Of a DNA stretch of 64,000 nt, positions 1-13,200 are shown one piece after another. This DNA is from Tetrahymena elliotti 4EA (taxonomy: Eukaryota; Ciliophora; Oligohymenophorea; Hymenostomatida; Tetrahymenidae): the NCBI GenBank assembly GCA_000231825.2, contig JH720297.1, positions 246,857-310,856 of the forward strand, written 5' to 3'. A program made the position numbers and the translations under genes. A model generated the notes under the pieces. That model was not told the origin of the DNA and did no database searches. It saw only the letters and a program-made list of their open reading frames with translations. Numbering within the stretch: position 1 is the first letter of the stretch; the number at the start of each line of letters is the position of its first letter.

Positions 1-2
1 AT

Positions 3-149
3 TCTACAATAAATAATAATTTTAAAAATCCTATCTTTTATTATTTTGATAAAATTTTTTAAAAAGATACTCAAAATTTTCCTGAATGATTAATAGAGGT
101 TTCCAATAAAAGTTTAAAAGATATTTTAGAAGTGGCAAAATAATTTTGA
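3..149 (+). CDS. 3' end of an unidentified gene, with an in-frame TGA
   Basis: Frame 3 is open from the window edge with coding-like residues (NPIFYYFDKIFQKD) to a TGA at 87-89. The same frame then stays coding-like for 19 codons (LIEVSNKSLKDILEVAK) to a second TGA at 147-149. Either the gene stops at 89 and the rest is chance, or the first TGA interrupts a longer frame. No family is recognisable from about 48 residues. The minus strand is also open here but looks like noise. Confidence 0.35.
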
Positions 150-394
150 AGAAAAAATATTGTTTATTTAAAAACATGATACACTTTTACTTGTTGAGTA
201 ATATTTAATTTTGAAAATATTATATAAAAAATTGTGTAACCTTTTGTTATTTTAAATTAAAATATTTTACTTTCTTTAGATTTTATTAATTTATATTTAT
301 CTTTTTTTTTATATCTTTCTAAAATTCTTTGATCAATAATTTAAGTGAGTAGATTAAATTTGAAAATTTGTATTTATGCTAATAAATTTGAAAT

Positions 395-2701
395 ACTTTA
401 TTGTTGTGACAAATGATTGCCATTTATATCCCAAATATGCAGCGTCCCTTATTAATTGAATGAATATACTTTTTATTCATGTGCACTAAAAGAAAAAGCT
501 GGTCCTAGCATGACTTAATCAGTTGGAATGAGATTTAAAACCTTTTTAGTAACAAGATCTGATATCAGAATAGATTTACCATTATCTATAGGATTAACTT
601 GTATAAATGTATAACTATTTCCATTTTTTATAATCATAAAATTTGATATCACAGATGACCATTACGAAATACCATTAATATTGAAATAGTTTGACTATTT
701 TACAAAAAGTAATATGAGTTAAATTTGCAAAAATATTTTAAACCATTACTTATTTAGTTTAGACAGAATATATTTATATATATCCTTAATAAGCCATCTT
801 ATATGCTATTTCAGAATTATTAGAATTTTAAACAACTTAAGCACTATAAGATTAAGACAGAAAAAATAATTAGGAATAAGATCCATCCTAAATTTATGCT
901 TTTTAATCTAAATGATAGATGTAAATATCATTAACATTTTGTTACTAAAATACTGAAATGTAGACTTCCTAATTATTTCCATTTAGAGCTGGGAATATAG
1001 CTATATTCTATATCTTTGGAATATCTAAATTTTACAAAATAAATAATTAAATATTTTTATGAATCAAAAATGGCCTTTAATAATATATTAAATAAAAAGT
1101 TCATATATCCAATGTATTTTTAATTAAAATGGCATTTTTTCATTTTTATTATTTAATTAAAAAATTCAAAAATTAATTTAACCAGAACCAAATTTTAAAA
1201 TAAAATTATAATTTTTTATTAATAAACTAATAAATCTAAAAAAATCAAACAGAATTTTAAGAATTTTTGATAGCTATCTTTTGATATCTTTTGAATTTAA
1301 AACCCCTTTTTGTATTTAAAAAAAATAAAATAAGAATTTTACTCAACAATTCAGAATACTGAGGTTTCATTTCATTAAAAAAGTTCTAAACAATTACTTA
1401 ATATTATCCACAAAGGTATAAATTTAAGCTATTATTAGGCATTATTAAGGTAAAGTAACTCATAATACTTGCATAAATAGGCTGAAGTTAGAAAGACTAC
1501 TAGTCTATTATTTTTGGCATCTTGAGAAGAACCACTTAATTGCTTTGATGACTAAGTACCAAATAATTGTATGGTAATTTATCTTAAATACTAATAACGA
1601 TTTATGTAATATAGATATTTTTAGAATTGAAGGAAATATTAAAGTATTTTAAAGCATCTTTTGAATCTTTTTGAATATTGTAATAAAAATAAGAATAAGT
1701 TATTAAAATAAAAAATATTTTACCAATTGTATAAATAGTTTTAATTTACTAATTTTTGTACTGTGAATAGTCAAACAGATTTAAAATAGTTGAGTTAGTA
1801 TTTTGAATAACAAAATAGGTATTTTAAACATGAGCAAAGTTTGTATTTTATTTAAAGCTGACTAATTTTTAAAATTATCAATTTATTAACCTTTTTAAAA
1901 AAAATTCTTTAGTTATTTTACCTTGCTAAACTTTATAAAAATCTCCAGTATCTACATTCCAAATTACAATCACAGCATTATCATTCATGAAGACTAGATG
2001 CTCATTTGATGGAAAAGTAATGCAGGAAAAACTAATTACAGTGCTTGCTAATTTTAATTAAGTAATTTAATAATTATAATCTTTAAATTTAATTTACAAG
2101 AATAATATGTGTTAACTGTTTTTTTTTATTAAATATCATATGCAACTACAAAATTTTTATAGGAAGATATGACTGCAATAGCTACATCTTAAAAATTATC
2201 TGCTTAGGCTCCTTAATCTATCACTTTTGCTTAATGAATAATTGACATTGTATAAACATCAAAAACATAAAATGTTGAGGCGTTTATTCCAATTATTGAT
2301 TTTATTGCTGGAACATACCTGATATAATAAATTTAGCTGACCACTTTTTTAGAAAAGAAAAATTATATTTAAAGGTATTTGAAACAAAATTTACTCTCAA
2401 CAATATTAGTAACTTTATCTGTTTCAGTATCAACTATATAATAAACGCTTGGTTATGTAATATTGTAATCGTTGGATAATACAATTAAAATATTAGTCTA
2501 TGGAATCAAAAGTACCTAACGGGGAAACATTGATTTCTCATACATAAATCCTTTTTTTAAAATGAATATTTGTTGCTTGTGAAATAAAAATGGGTTCTTT
2601 TTACTGCCATACTCATAGCTCATAGGGCAAGTATCTTAAGATTGAGTTAATTTTAAGAGTATTAGTAGATATACTAACATTTTAAGAAACTTTCCTTTCA
2701 T
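395..2701 (-). CDS. Secreted or membrane beta-propeller-like protein, multi-exon, 3' end unresolved
   Basis: The frame starts at ATG 2701-2699 with a signal peptide (MKGKFLKMLVYLLILLKL, then TQSQDTC). Repeated blade-like stretches follow, such as NAVIVIWNVDTGDF and GTLHIWDINGNHL, which resemble degenerate WD/propeller repeats. Inferred exons are 2701-2395, 2343-2098, 2047-1922, 1861-1724, 1666-1343, 1024-750 and 694 to about 395. Every junction keeps phase and has GTA.../...AG borders. Introns are 50-60 nt except 1025-1342, which is 318 nt. Past about 395 the frame stays open but turns into low-complexity AT sequence, so the true stop or another intron is undetermined. About 570 aa are visible. 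Ciliates carry large families of such propeller ectodomains, often followed by Cys-rich repeats; none are seen here. The gene is divergent from the decayed gene at 3763. Confidence 0.7.
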
Positions 2702-3762
2702 TTTTCAATTAAATTTTTCTTGCTTATTCTTACTGTCTTTTAATTTATTCTTTCTTTCTCAATTTTTCTTTACTTAAACCTAATTTAAGAAAATCTAGAT
2801 GTCTTAAGTGATAAAATTAGATTTAAATAAACATTAATAATCTATCAAGAAAATTAGCAAGCTGGTGCTATAGAAAATAGGTTTGAAATTAGTGTAAATT
2901 AATTAATGAATCTAAAAAAATATTTGATTAAAATTTGCTTGAATATAAATATGGAAAAATTGTTACTACGCATTAATATCAAAAAAGACTAATTTAATTA
3001 TGCGCAAAATAAATCTTATTAATTTTTAAAAATTTAATTTCTATTTTTCTCATGACATTAAAGTTTTCTATTTTCTACTTCACAATTTTTAGCTTACAGT
3101 AAATATTTAATATTGGCGCATATTAGGCATTAATATAACATGAATATTCAATTTTTTTATCTTTTAACATTTTAATATGACCCAGTATTTTTTTTTATTT
3201 TTTTGAATCTAAAGGCAAGTGTTGTAGAAAAATTATTCATCTTTAAACGAATAAGTTAAATAATCTATTGACTGATTGATTTTTATAAAAATCTTTTTTC
3301 TTCAGTTTACCCTTAAAATATTAAGAAAATTTAATTAATAAAAGCTTGAATATATTTTTATATCTTAATAATCTTTAGAGGTTAATTAATTCATATCTTA
3401 TCAAGAACAAAAATACTTTAATTTAATCACTAAATATTTATTTCTTTTAAGTTTATAAATTTTTCTTTTATTCTGTTGATTCTGATTTCTTTGAATTATC
3501 AATAAATTATTTTATGATGGTATGAAAAAAAATTTGTATTGATTGTTTTTCAGTTTTTAGTTTGCAACAAAAAAAAACCTAAATGAATAAAAATAAAACA
3601 AAAAAAGAATTATAAAATCTACAAACAATAATACTATTTATTAAAAATAAATTTGTTTTTCTAAATAGAGATATAATATGAAATTAATTTTTCATAAAGT
3701 GAATATTTTATAAGCTACTAAAATATCAGAAGTATGTATGTATTTTAATAAATATTTTTAAG
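2702..3762. other. Divergent intergenic region
   Basis: This AT-rich stretch separates the minus-strand propeller gene from the plus-strand decayed gene. It should hold both promoters. I see no coding frame, RNA gene or repeat in it. Confidence 0.5.
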
Positions 3763-6700
3763 GTTGTGAATGAAGACTTTCCACTAAAACTCATGCAATA
3801 GATAGATGTATTTACATATCATCATTGATTTCCAAATCTAAATAGATAGATTTTTATGAAATTAAATATAAAATACCAGGATGATATCTGTATTATTATC
3901 AAAAAATAAATTCTATTAAACAAGGAGATATCATTCCTCATAGTTATTGATAATTTAGATAAGCAATAATATCTGGTAATCTTGCTATTAAACCATAAAT
4001 ACTTCAAAATATATTTTAGTGAAGAAAATAAATATTAATTATATAAATTAATCTACTTTAATCTCAAAAAATGTTATTAAATAATATCATAACTACAATT
4101 TACAGTCATAAAATTTTATTTTTTAATTAAATAAGATTTAATTTCTATGCAAGTAAGTATCTTTTTATAACTGAGTGAAATTATCAGAACCCACAAGATT
4201 CTTAATAGAGTGCTTTCATAAAAAATTTCATGTTATTCAATAATAGATTAAAGTTATACTACGTAATAATTTTATAAAAAACTAATTTGTCTTGATGTTA
4301 TTCCTTCCCCATTTTGCTTTTTGTAAACAAAATAGATATAGTGAGCTAGTTAGTTATTTTAATTCTTTTTAAAAATGCTCAGAAATCTTAAATTAATGAA
4401 AGTTGAAGGATGTTAAAAGTAAATAAAAAGTTAGGTAAATATGACACAAAAAATGAATTTAATTAAGATATCATAATCTTTTTATGTGTATTTTGTGAAT
4501 TTATCTTTTAATTCAGTAAAATAAGGAATGATAAGAAATTATTATTATTCTTTGATAATTTATTAGATTAAGAAAGTACTGGATAAAATTTATTAAAATA
4601 TGAGAATGAATTATCTTTTAAAAGATGTAAGATTTTTTAATTTATGGTATTTAATTTGTCTTGGTCTATTCTATCAGTTAATTCTAAGTATTATACATGA
4701 AAATATATTAGAAATAGATCAAACATTAAAAAATAGTTATTAAAGGTTGAAATTATTAAGAATTATTGTTTTGATAAATTTCTTTTATTAAAACTTAATT
4801 TGCCTCTCATTAAAATATTTCCTCCTTACTTATTTAAGTAATAACAAAAATCTTCTTTTCATACTCTCTATAGTAAAGTTTTCTAAGACTCTTTATTTCA
4901 TCTAAGATTATAAACTGGAATTATTTATTAATACAGATTTATAAAATATTTTAGCTCACTCAAAAGAATGAATTAGAAAAAGATATTCATAACTATTTTT
5001 CATTAAGGTAAGTCAAGCAAACGATTATTTTGTGAGTAGAAATTTACTATTTAAATGCTTTTATTTTTAGTGGCAATAATAGTTAGTTTAATTCATGGAA
5101 CATTAATTGGAAAATTGCATAAAGATAACAAAATAAAATTTTTAGTGCTCAAAAATAAAAGTAAATAAAAAATAAAAGCTTTAGAAGAAGAATTATTTTT
5201 TGATAATGCTTAAAATTTATTGTAAAATTTGGATTTAAAACCATTAAAAAATTACCATGTTAACTATTATTGAAAGGGATATTGCTTACCTCTACAGATT
5301 TTATTAGTGAAAATTCATCATCGTCTATGATTTTGTATTATAACGCTTACTCTATGATATGTTAAGATTCAAAAGTTAATATTCCTAACTGCCTTTAAGT
5401 AGATTATAAATATTTCACTCAATGCATTTAGTGCTTAGATGATAAATGTATGGATACTTAATAGTTGTAAATATATTATTTAGATGAGGCTTCTTAGAAA
5501 TACAAATGTAATTAATATAACCATTTTAATTGAATTTAATACTTTTTAGATTGAAATTAAAATCAACAGTTAGATTTCAAATTAATTTGTTAAGAATTTT
5601 CCCTCAATCATCATTATTTTAAGAATTTTCCCTCAACCATCATTTTTTTAAGAATTTAATAAAATTTAAAAGAAATAAAAAATTTTGATAGTATTTTTTT
5701 TAAATTAGATTGCCTAAAAGTTTGTAAGGCTTGCTTTAAAATGAAAACAATTGTCTTGAATATTCAGAATGGTCATTAATACCACCAATCTGTAATTGTT
5801 TATTTGAGAATCAATTTAGAAATTAAAATAGTCTTTGACAAAGTAAAATTTTTTTTTTTCACTTTCTTTAAACAAAATGAATGAAGCAAGTTTTTGAATT
5901 ACAATAATTTTATAAAATATTATTTTATTAAAATGTTAAAGAAGATTCGTAAAATCTAATTAAAATTATTTTTCAATTTTTAATAAAAGATTGTGATAAA
6001 TAATGTAGACTGATTCTAGTTTATGTGTTTCATGTAGCGAAGGTCAATTGAATCCTCATCTTTGTTATTGTGGCCCAAAGCATTATTCAAATTATTATAA
6101 TGATGATCCAATTAGTGAACCTATTATATGCTGAAATAAATGTAAAACATGCTAAAATAAAACCAACAGCTGTTCTGTATGTAAAGGAGATAGAATTGAT
6201 ATTTTGATTTGAATAATTAATAAATAAAAATAATTATCAAACTGGTAGATTAAAAATTTTTATTTTATCTCTCTATTTAAAAAGATATTACTAATTTTGA
6301 TAATATTTATTTTACAAAGTAACTATATCATAATGTGCTTTTCTTCTGCCATAATTAACTGTCTTTTTGGAATTTATACAATCATCCTCAGACCTTACTG
6401 CATTTTATCCAAAGTATGTTGAAATCTATTACTGATGTTGCATTATCTGTCATTTGGATTTTTATGATATTGTTTTATAATGATTTTCTGGAAAAAAAAG
6501 GTGAAAATATTTTAGATGATGATATAATTTAAAGATATTAGTTAAAGGGTATATCGCTTTTTATTTAGTTTTCATATAAAATCTCATTTTTTTGATCATT
6601 TTTGTTCTTGAAATATTAATTTTATTGCTCAGCAAATATTTTTAGTACAGAAAAAAAAGGAATTTGAAATTATTAATCAAAGAACCATAACAAATTGAAG

Positions 6701-7090
6701 GCTGAAACACTATTATGAAATGATAGTAATTATAAAATAACCAAAAATGAATTAAATATTAATGAACATCGCTTTTAATTTAAAAATATCTATCATTTTT
6801 TTATATGTTGTTCTTTCTTTATATTTCACTTTTGTTTTTTTTTTAAATTTAAACAATTAGATTTTAAAATGAAATATTATTTATTGATAGTTTTTAGATG
6901 ATTAAATTGAAATTCATAATTTCAAAGATAAAAAATTAATTTTATTTTAATATTCTAGCCATTTATTTTCAAATTTCGGCAATGTGTTGTATTCTATTTT
7001 TGCTGTCATTTTAATTAATTTAAATAGCACTTTTCAAAAATTGTTTGCAATAAATAAAGTTTTGAAAAGCATCAAGTAAGTAATTAAGAT
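3763..7090 (+). pseudogene. Decayed Cys-rich (furin-like) multi-pass membrane protein gene
   Basis: A string of coding-like exons is broken by in-frame TGAs and frame changes. Near 3763-4262 a long frame has a TGA at 3826-3828 followed by more coding-like sequence. Around 4160-4420 another frame runs through KCSEILNQ, TGA, KLKDVKSK. At 5320-5505 a Cys-rich exon (CIQCLDDKCMD) joins in phase over an intron of about 200 nt to 5707-5840 (CLKVCKACFKM), then to 6006-6215 (SLCVSCSEG, LCYCGPKHY). There TGC-TGA-AAT interrupts IIC/NKCKTCQNKTNSC, both sides in one frame. 6300-6590 and 6850-7090 carry membrane-segment-like stretches (SVIWIFMILF, NVLYSIFAVILI). Architecture resembles the intact gene at 41241-45473: ectodomain, Cys repeats, multi-pass tail. 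A nonsense-rich remnant is the simplest reading; stop readthrough is possible. Exon borders are approximate. Confidence 0.5.
5590..5657. repeat. 29-bp tandem repeat, 2.3 copies
   Basis: Two near-identical 29-bp units (5590-5618 and 5619-5647) start TTAAGAATTTTCCCTCAA and differ mainly at one C/T and near the 3' end. A partial third unit covers 5648-5657. It lies in the inferred intron between two Cys-rich exons of the decayed gene. Confidence 0.85.
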
Positions 7091-7266
7091 AATGATTTAA
7101 TTACCTATATAATTTAAGTAGAAAAAATAATCTTATTACAAATTAATAATTAGTTGGCATTTAGTACTTTTAAGATAATATAAAGAGGAGAACTAATTAT
7201 TCCATTTTACTTTAAAGAAAATTTTGAAATTTAAAAGGATTCATAAAATAATTTTAGATAAAATAA

Positions 7267-10200
7267 ATGGGGGATTAAGCAGAATCTGTTAACCTTCTTG
7301 GTAAAGAATAGATGTCCAGTTTAAATTAGTTTACTGTTAATATGAAGACTATATTCTATGAATATCTTTACACAATATTGAGAAATGATGATCAATCAAT
7401 AATTATCAACTTTGGATTGACCTTAATTCAATATTTCTAATTATACTACTTCGCATTTCATCCTGTCGTAATATTTATACAAATATAATTAGAATTATTT
7501 CTCTTCATTCAAGCATAAATGTGATTTATATTTTTAAATTTTTTACAATTTAAACAAACAATATTTGGTTAAGATCAACCTTGTTCAAATCAACAAAAAG
7601 TAGGATTTTATTTAGTAATGAGTTTTAATAATAAAAAATAGGTTGTAGATATTTGGGATCAATCAAATGCAAGTAAAATATCATCAGCATTTGGGTTTCC
7701 TGGTATAATTCATATTTATAGAAGTACCACAGTAATGGTTTATTAAGCTTTCTTCTACATAGCTATGATAACAGTTATCCTATTCTTCTTTATCTTTTTA
7801 TACTCATTCATTACTTTAGCGAGGTAAAGGACAGTAGGAGGACTGCTTCTAAGCCTTCAGTAGCTGCTTATAAATTGCTTTTTAACAATTTTATATATTC
7901 CCTTCATGGATATATTTATCTCATTTCTAAATTGTAGTTCTGTGAATGGAGTATTATCTCTTGGAATTTACAATAGTATATAATGTTGGAGTGGAATGCA
8001 TATCTTTTATGCAACAGGATCAATTATAGCCTTAATAATTTTGGAAATATTTTCATATATCTTTAGTATACTCTATTTTGATGGAATTTAGAATGACCAA
8101 AAGGTATGTAATTTAGCTTAATCTTTAAATGTATTTAAATTGACCAATCTCTTTTAAATAGGTTAACAGTGTTAAAAATTCAAGACATGTTATTTGTATG
8201 CACATAGTATAATTTATTCTAGTTTTAACCTATAATTTTATGAATACCTAACAATACAATGGTGTTCTTAACACTATTTATTTTGTTTGTGCACTCTTGG
8301 TCTTTTATATGATCCACAGTAGATTACCATTCAATCATCCTATTGTTTAGCGTTATTAATCTCTTTTTTGCACAGTTTTTGTATGGACTGCTATGATGAT
8401 GGCCTTGGCTTAAGTAAGATAATTTAAATAATTTTACTTTTTGAATATTATTTTTCTAAAAAAGCTAACAGAAAAAACAGTTTTTTAAGGATTGATGTAT
8501 GCTTGGGCTATAGGTTTACCTTTAGTTATTTTCACTGTATTTTGGATACCTCTTGAAAAAAACCGCTAAGACTTCACTATGAATGTTAATACTAATAAAT
8601 TTTCATCCCCTGAAGAAGTAATATAATAAGAAATTTACTTTTAAGTAATTCATATTTTTTTAAAAAAGGTCATAGAACATGCAAATTATGTATAAAAACT
8701 AATTAGAAATGATATGAAAAAAACATCGACTTCACATTTGTTAAATGGGTACATAGAATTTCATAACAAGACATGCTTGAATGCAGCTTGTCCTTTAAAA
8801 AAGATAAAATTTTCTTATAACAGTTAAAAGAAGAATTCTGGCAAAATACTACAAAATAAGTAGTAAGCTGCTAATAACTTATTCAACTAAAAGAAGCAAG
8901 ATAAAAGATATTTATTTTGTTATGAAATGATATCTAAATTATTTGAAGCAGCAATAGCAACTTATCCACAAGATGTCTCATTGAGAATTCAATATTCTAT
9001 TTTTCTCATGAAAGTAATGAAAAGCAAACAGCATGCCATAAATGAAGTAGTTGAAGCTGAAAATTTAAAATGTTCTATTGATGACAGATTTACTCTTTAT
9101 TACATCAAGTAATTATTCTTAGTATTGAGAACAAAAATAGAATAATTTCATTATTTTTTTTGTTTAGGAGAAATATAGAAAATGAGATTAATGAAATGAG
9201 TAAAGAAACAAATGGAGAATACACCGAATAAAGAAATTTAGAAGGTAAAATTTAGCATTTTAGAGCTGCTATGGAGTAGACTGTAACTCTCTTAATGGAG
9301 TTTTGGAGTTAATTTTCAGATGACAAACCTGATCTGATGAAGCTTTATGATATAGGATCAAAGCTTTTTCCCCTTAAACTTTTGGTTGATGAAATGTGGA
9401 AAAAGATATCTAGGACAAAAGGGGAATAAATACCTAAACTGCTTAGAATATATTCAAAATATCTTTTGGACATCTTTAATGACAAAAAGTAGGGGATGGA
9501 GTTGCTTGAAAAAGCAGCAAAACTTGAAAATTCTTACCACAATAAAAAAGATTTATCAGTAAACTATGCTTCTGACCTAAACATAGATGGATAAGAAGAT
9601 GGAATGATATTCATGACTATGGAAGAAGTAAATATTTCAATAAATTTCTAAATTAAATAATTGTATTACTAAGGATAAAATAGGCCAAATTCTGACATTA
9701 AATTTATCTTGTTCTAGCATGTTTGGATACTCAAAGACAGAGCTTTTAAATAAAAATGTGAGTATACTGATGCCTTAAATATATTCAAAACACCACGATG
9801 ATATTCTAAAGCGATATATAGAAACAAATGAGAGTACATTTATAAATAAAGACAAACAAGTTTATGGAAAAAATAAATCAGGTTATATCTTTCCTGTTAT
9901 AATACATATCAAACCTATTTTCCATGCTCTCAAAGATGGAATGGAGTTTTTAGGTATATTTAGGAAGGAAAAAAATGTTAAAAATTTTGCTTATGCCTTA
10001 GCAACTTTTGATAATTAAATTAGGGACATTTCTTCATGTAAATTTTAAAAATATTAAATGAATATTCAAGTTAAAATTAAAATAAAAAGCATGTCTGAAT
10101 ATACTTGGTATTGATCACAAGACTATTTCTTTGCAGACAGTTCATCTTTAAAATATAGTACATAATAATTCATATAATTAACTAGATTAAATATGTTCAA

Positions 10201-13200
10201 TTATACATTTTAAAATAGATTACAGATATTTAAAGTGAAAAAGAGCATTACATGTAAAAGGTAGGAAAATAAAAAGATTACACCTTTCCAAAAATAAGTG
10301 AAGATTAAGTAATATTCAATAAAGGATCATTGACAGTAAAGCTAAACGTTTGGCTATAAGAGGTATCTTTTAAAGTAAAATAGAATGTTGGTTATATTCT
10401 TAAAGTAGAATCCGTTTAGAAAAAGGCAAATAAACCTAGTGAATAATAATCTCAGTTAAATCAATAATCTAAAATGAATAGAACAAAATAAAAAAACTTA
10501 AATACTAGCACTAATTAAATTAAATTATAAGATAATTCCAAAGAAGTATCATTCTTTTTCAAGCTTGTTATTGAAGACTATAGTATTTAGTATGAAGGTG
10601 AATACATAGAAGGATTAAAAGGTGATAATCCTAACAATTTAAATAACACAACATAATTTAACGATACTGAGAATGAATCAAACTTAAATTCAAATAATCC
10701 CTATTCAAATAATAGTCATATTGTAATGAATAAATAATCTGCTATTAATAGTAGACACGATTAGGAAGCTTATGATAACAATGCTCTCCAAGAAACTAAT
10801 TAAAACAAAATAGAATATGGAATGGGGTAAATTATTTTTTTTATTTTAAAAATATTTTAATAGAGATCCCTAAATTCATCAAAAATGAAATGAATTTGTA
10901 AAAATAATAAGAAATTGATTATTTTAGAGATTAAATTCATTCTATTTAATTTTGATTGATTTCACAGTTAGACTCTTTTTACTGTTCTTGCAATTATGCC
11001 TTTGATTATTTTTTTATTGATTTATAATTTAATTTAGGATTAAGACAATGAGATTAAAAGGAAATATTATAGTAGATATAGACAGAGATTAAACTGATGA
11101 AGAGTAAAGCGAGTAAGAAAATAAATCTGAAAATGAAGAAAATGAAAAATAAGCAAGAGTAAATAAGAATAGAGTTGAAGAATATGGACAAGAGTATGAG
11201 GGAGGCTCAAACTAAATGAAAGAGCTCAATTAGGAATTGCAAAAGTAAAGTGAAAGTACTGTCGTTACTACTTTAAAAAATTTTTCTGTTTTAGTTATTT
11301 TGACTATGATAGCCATATCAATTGTTGATTTTGTGATTAAAAATTCTTCAATTAACTCATAAAGTTCAAATTTAACTCTGATTAAGTAAACAGCAAACAG
11401 AATATCTGATTTAAATTTAATTATATCAGACATATTAGAAATCACATATTTGCAAGCAGGTAAAATGAAATTTAGTTAAAGTTTTAAATAAATATTTTCA
11501 AAATGTATTTTCTTCAGCAATTAAAAAATGTTTTTAATTAAAGGTATTAGAGATCCTCAGTTTAACTCTGTATCGTAAGCACCAACTCAAACATCAGATT
11601 TAGAGTTTCTCAAAGCCAGTATAAAGAATACACTTTCTGAATATGAAAATCTGACAATCTCTATATAGCAAGGTGGAAGCATAGATAATACTGATACAAA
11701 AATATATTTTGATTAAACCTTTACTGTAAAATAATAATAACAAATATCTTAATAGTTTATCATAAAAATTAAATTTTAATTAAAAAGCCTTCAACCTTTT
11801 AAGTGTCGTAAGCATCTTAGCAAATGATTAGCAAGTCACATAATATAGTTTAGTTAGATTTAAGCTAAATCATATAAACTCAATCTGATGTGTTCTTTGT
11901 TATTTTCAATGGTTTAAATGATTATGTTTATTAACTTATTGATGGATATTTTGGAGTAGCTCAAGGACAATCTACTGAAGTTGATAATATTAAAAATAAA
12001 TCATTAATATATTTGATTGTTTCTATTTCTTTAATGGTTGTCTTTTCTATTATATTAACTATCCTACTAGGAAGGACAATATTTGCTAAGTAGCTGATCC
12101 TAAGTGTTTTTCTTGAAATTCCTGAGAAAACTGCTAAGTATTTATACTCTAAGTGTGAGAATTTCCTAGCATAACTTGGGTCAGGAGAAGAAGAAGAAGT
12201 TCATTCTGAAGTTGATCTATTTATTGAAGACAAAGATCTAAACGATGAAGGAAAAACTACCCTATTTGGCAAAAGAAAAAAAAAATTCAAGAATTCTGAC
12301 AACGGTAGTATTGGATTTTTAATTAAAATGCTAATAATTGCTGTTTTAGTTGAAGTTTACTTTGTGGTCAATTATATTTTAGGTAGGTTTTTTTACATTT
12401 TAAGTTTCATTTTAAAGGTTATTAATTCATCATATTCTAATTAATTTTTAAAAGCATAAAATTTTTAAAATTTCAAGATTTTGTTTGACATAAAAACAAT
12501 AAAATATTTTTTTCATTACTCAAAAAAAAAAATTAAATATTTTATACCTTGACCTAACCAACACAGTTTGATGTTTTAAGAAATCACATATTAATTTAAT
12601 AACTAATATACAACAAATAGCTACATAAAACACATATTTTATATAAAATTCAATATTCAATAACATGAACCTCTTTTAATTTGAGTGTGTAAATAAATTC
12701 TTTATACCAAAGAATTTTTGTGATTAAAATATTGGGTTGTGTAATATTGAAAGAAATAAAAAAAATAGATTAAATATAAAAATGTTATAAAATTGTATAA
12801 AACCTCAAACTGTGATGGTACAGATAGATTATAATTAACTTATTAAAATTATAGAAAGATTTTTTTTTTCATTTTACTAATTAAAATTGAAAATTTTGTT
12901 ATCAAACAAACTTAATCATAAAAACAAACTTTTGAATGAAAAATTTATCATTAATTTTAGATAAAAATAATGTAATTTCTTTTTAACAAAAGAAAAAAAA
13001 TATTCTTCTAATAATTTTATTTATTATTGAATAACTTTTTCGTGAAATAGGAGGGAATTAGATAAAAGTAATTAATGGACTTCTGCTTGAATATAACACA
13101 ACTTGTTTTGCTTTAGGCTATTATTCTTAGGTTGCAAACTCTGAGAAACAATTAATTTATAATAGTAACTGGAAAATTTTAAACACCGATGCTAAATAGA

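Noticed and set aside
3763..7090. General reassignment of TGA to Trp or Cys to rescue the decayed gene
   Set aside because: The NTMT1, PAS, SAPS and Cys-receptor genes use TGG for Trp, TGT/TGC for Cys, and end at TGA, so no global reassignment fits.
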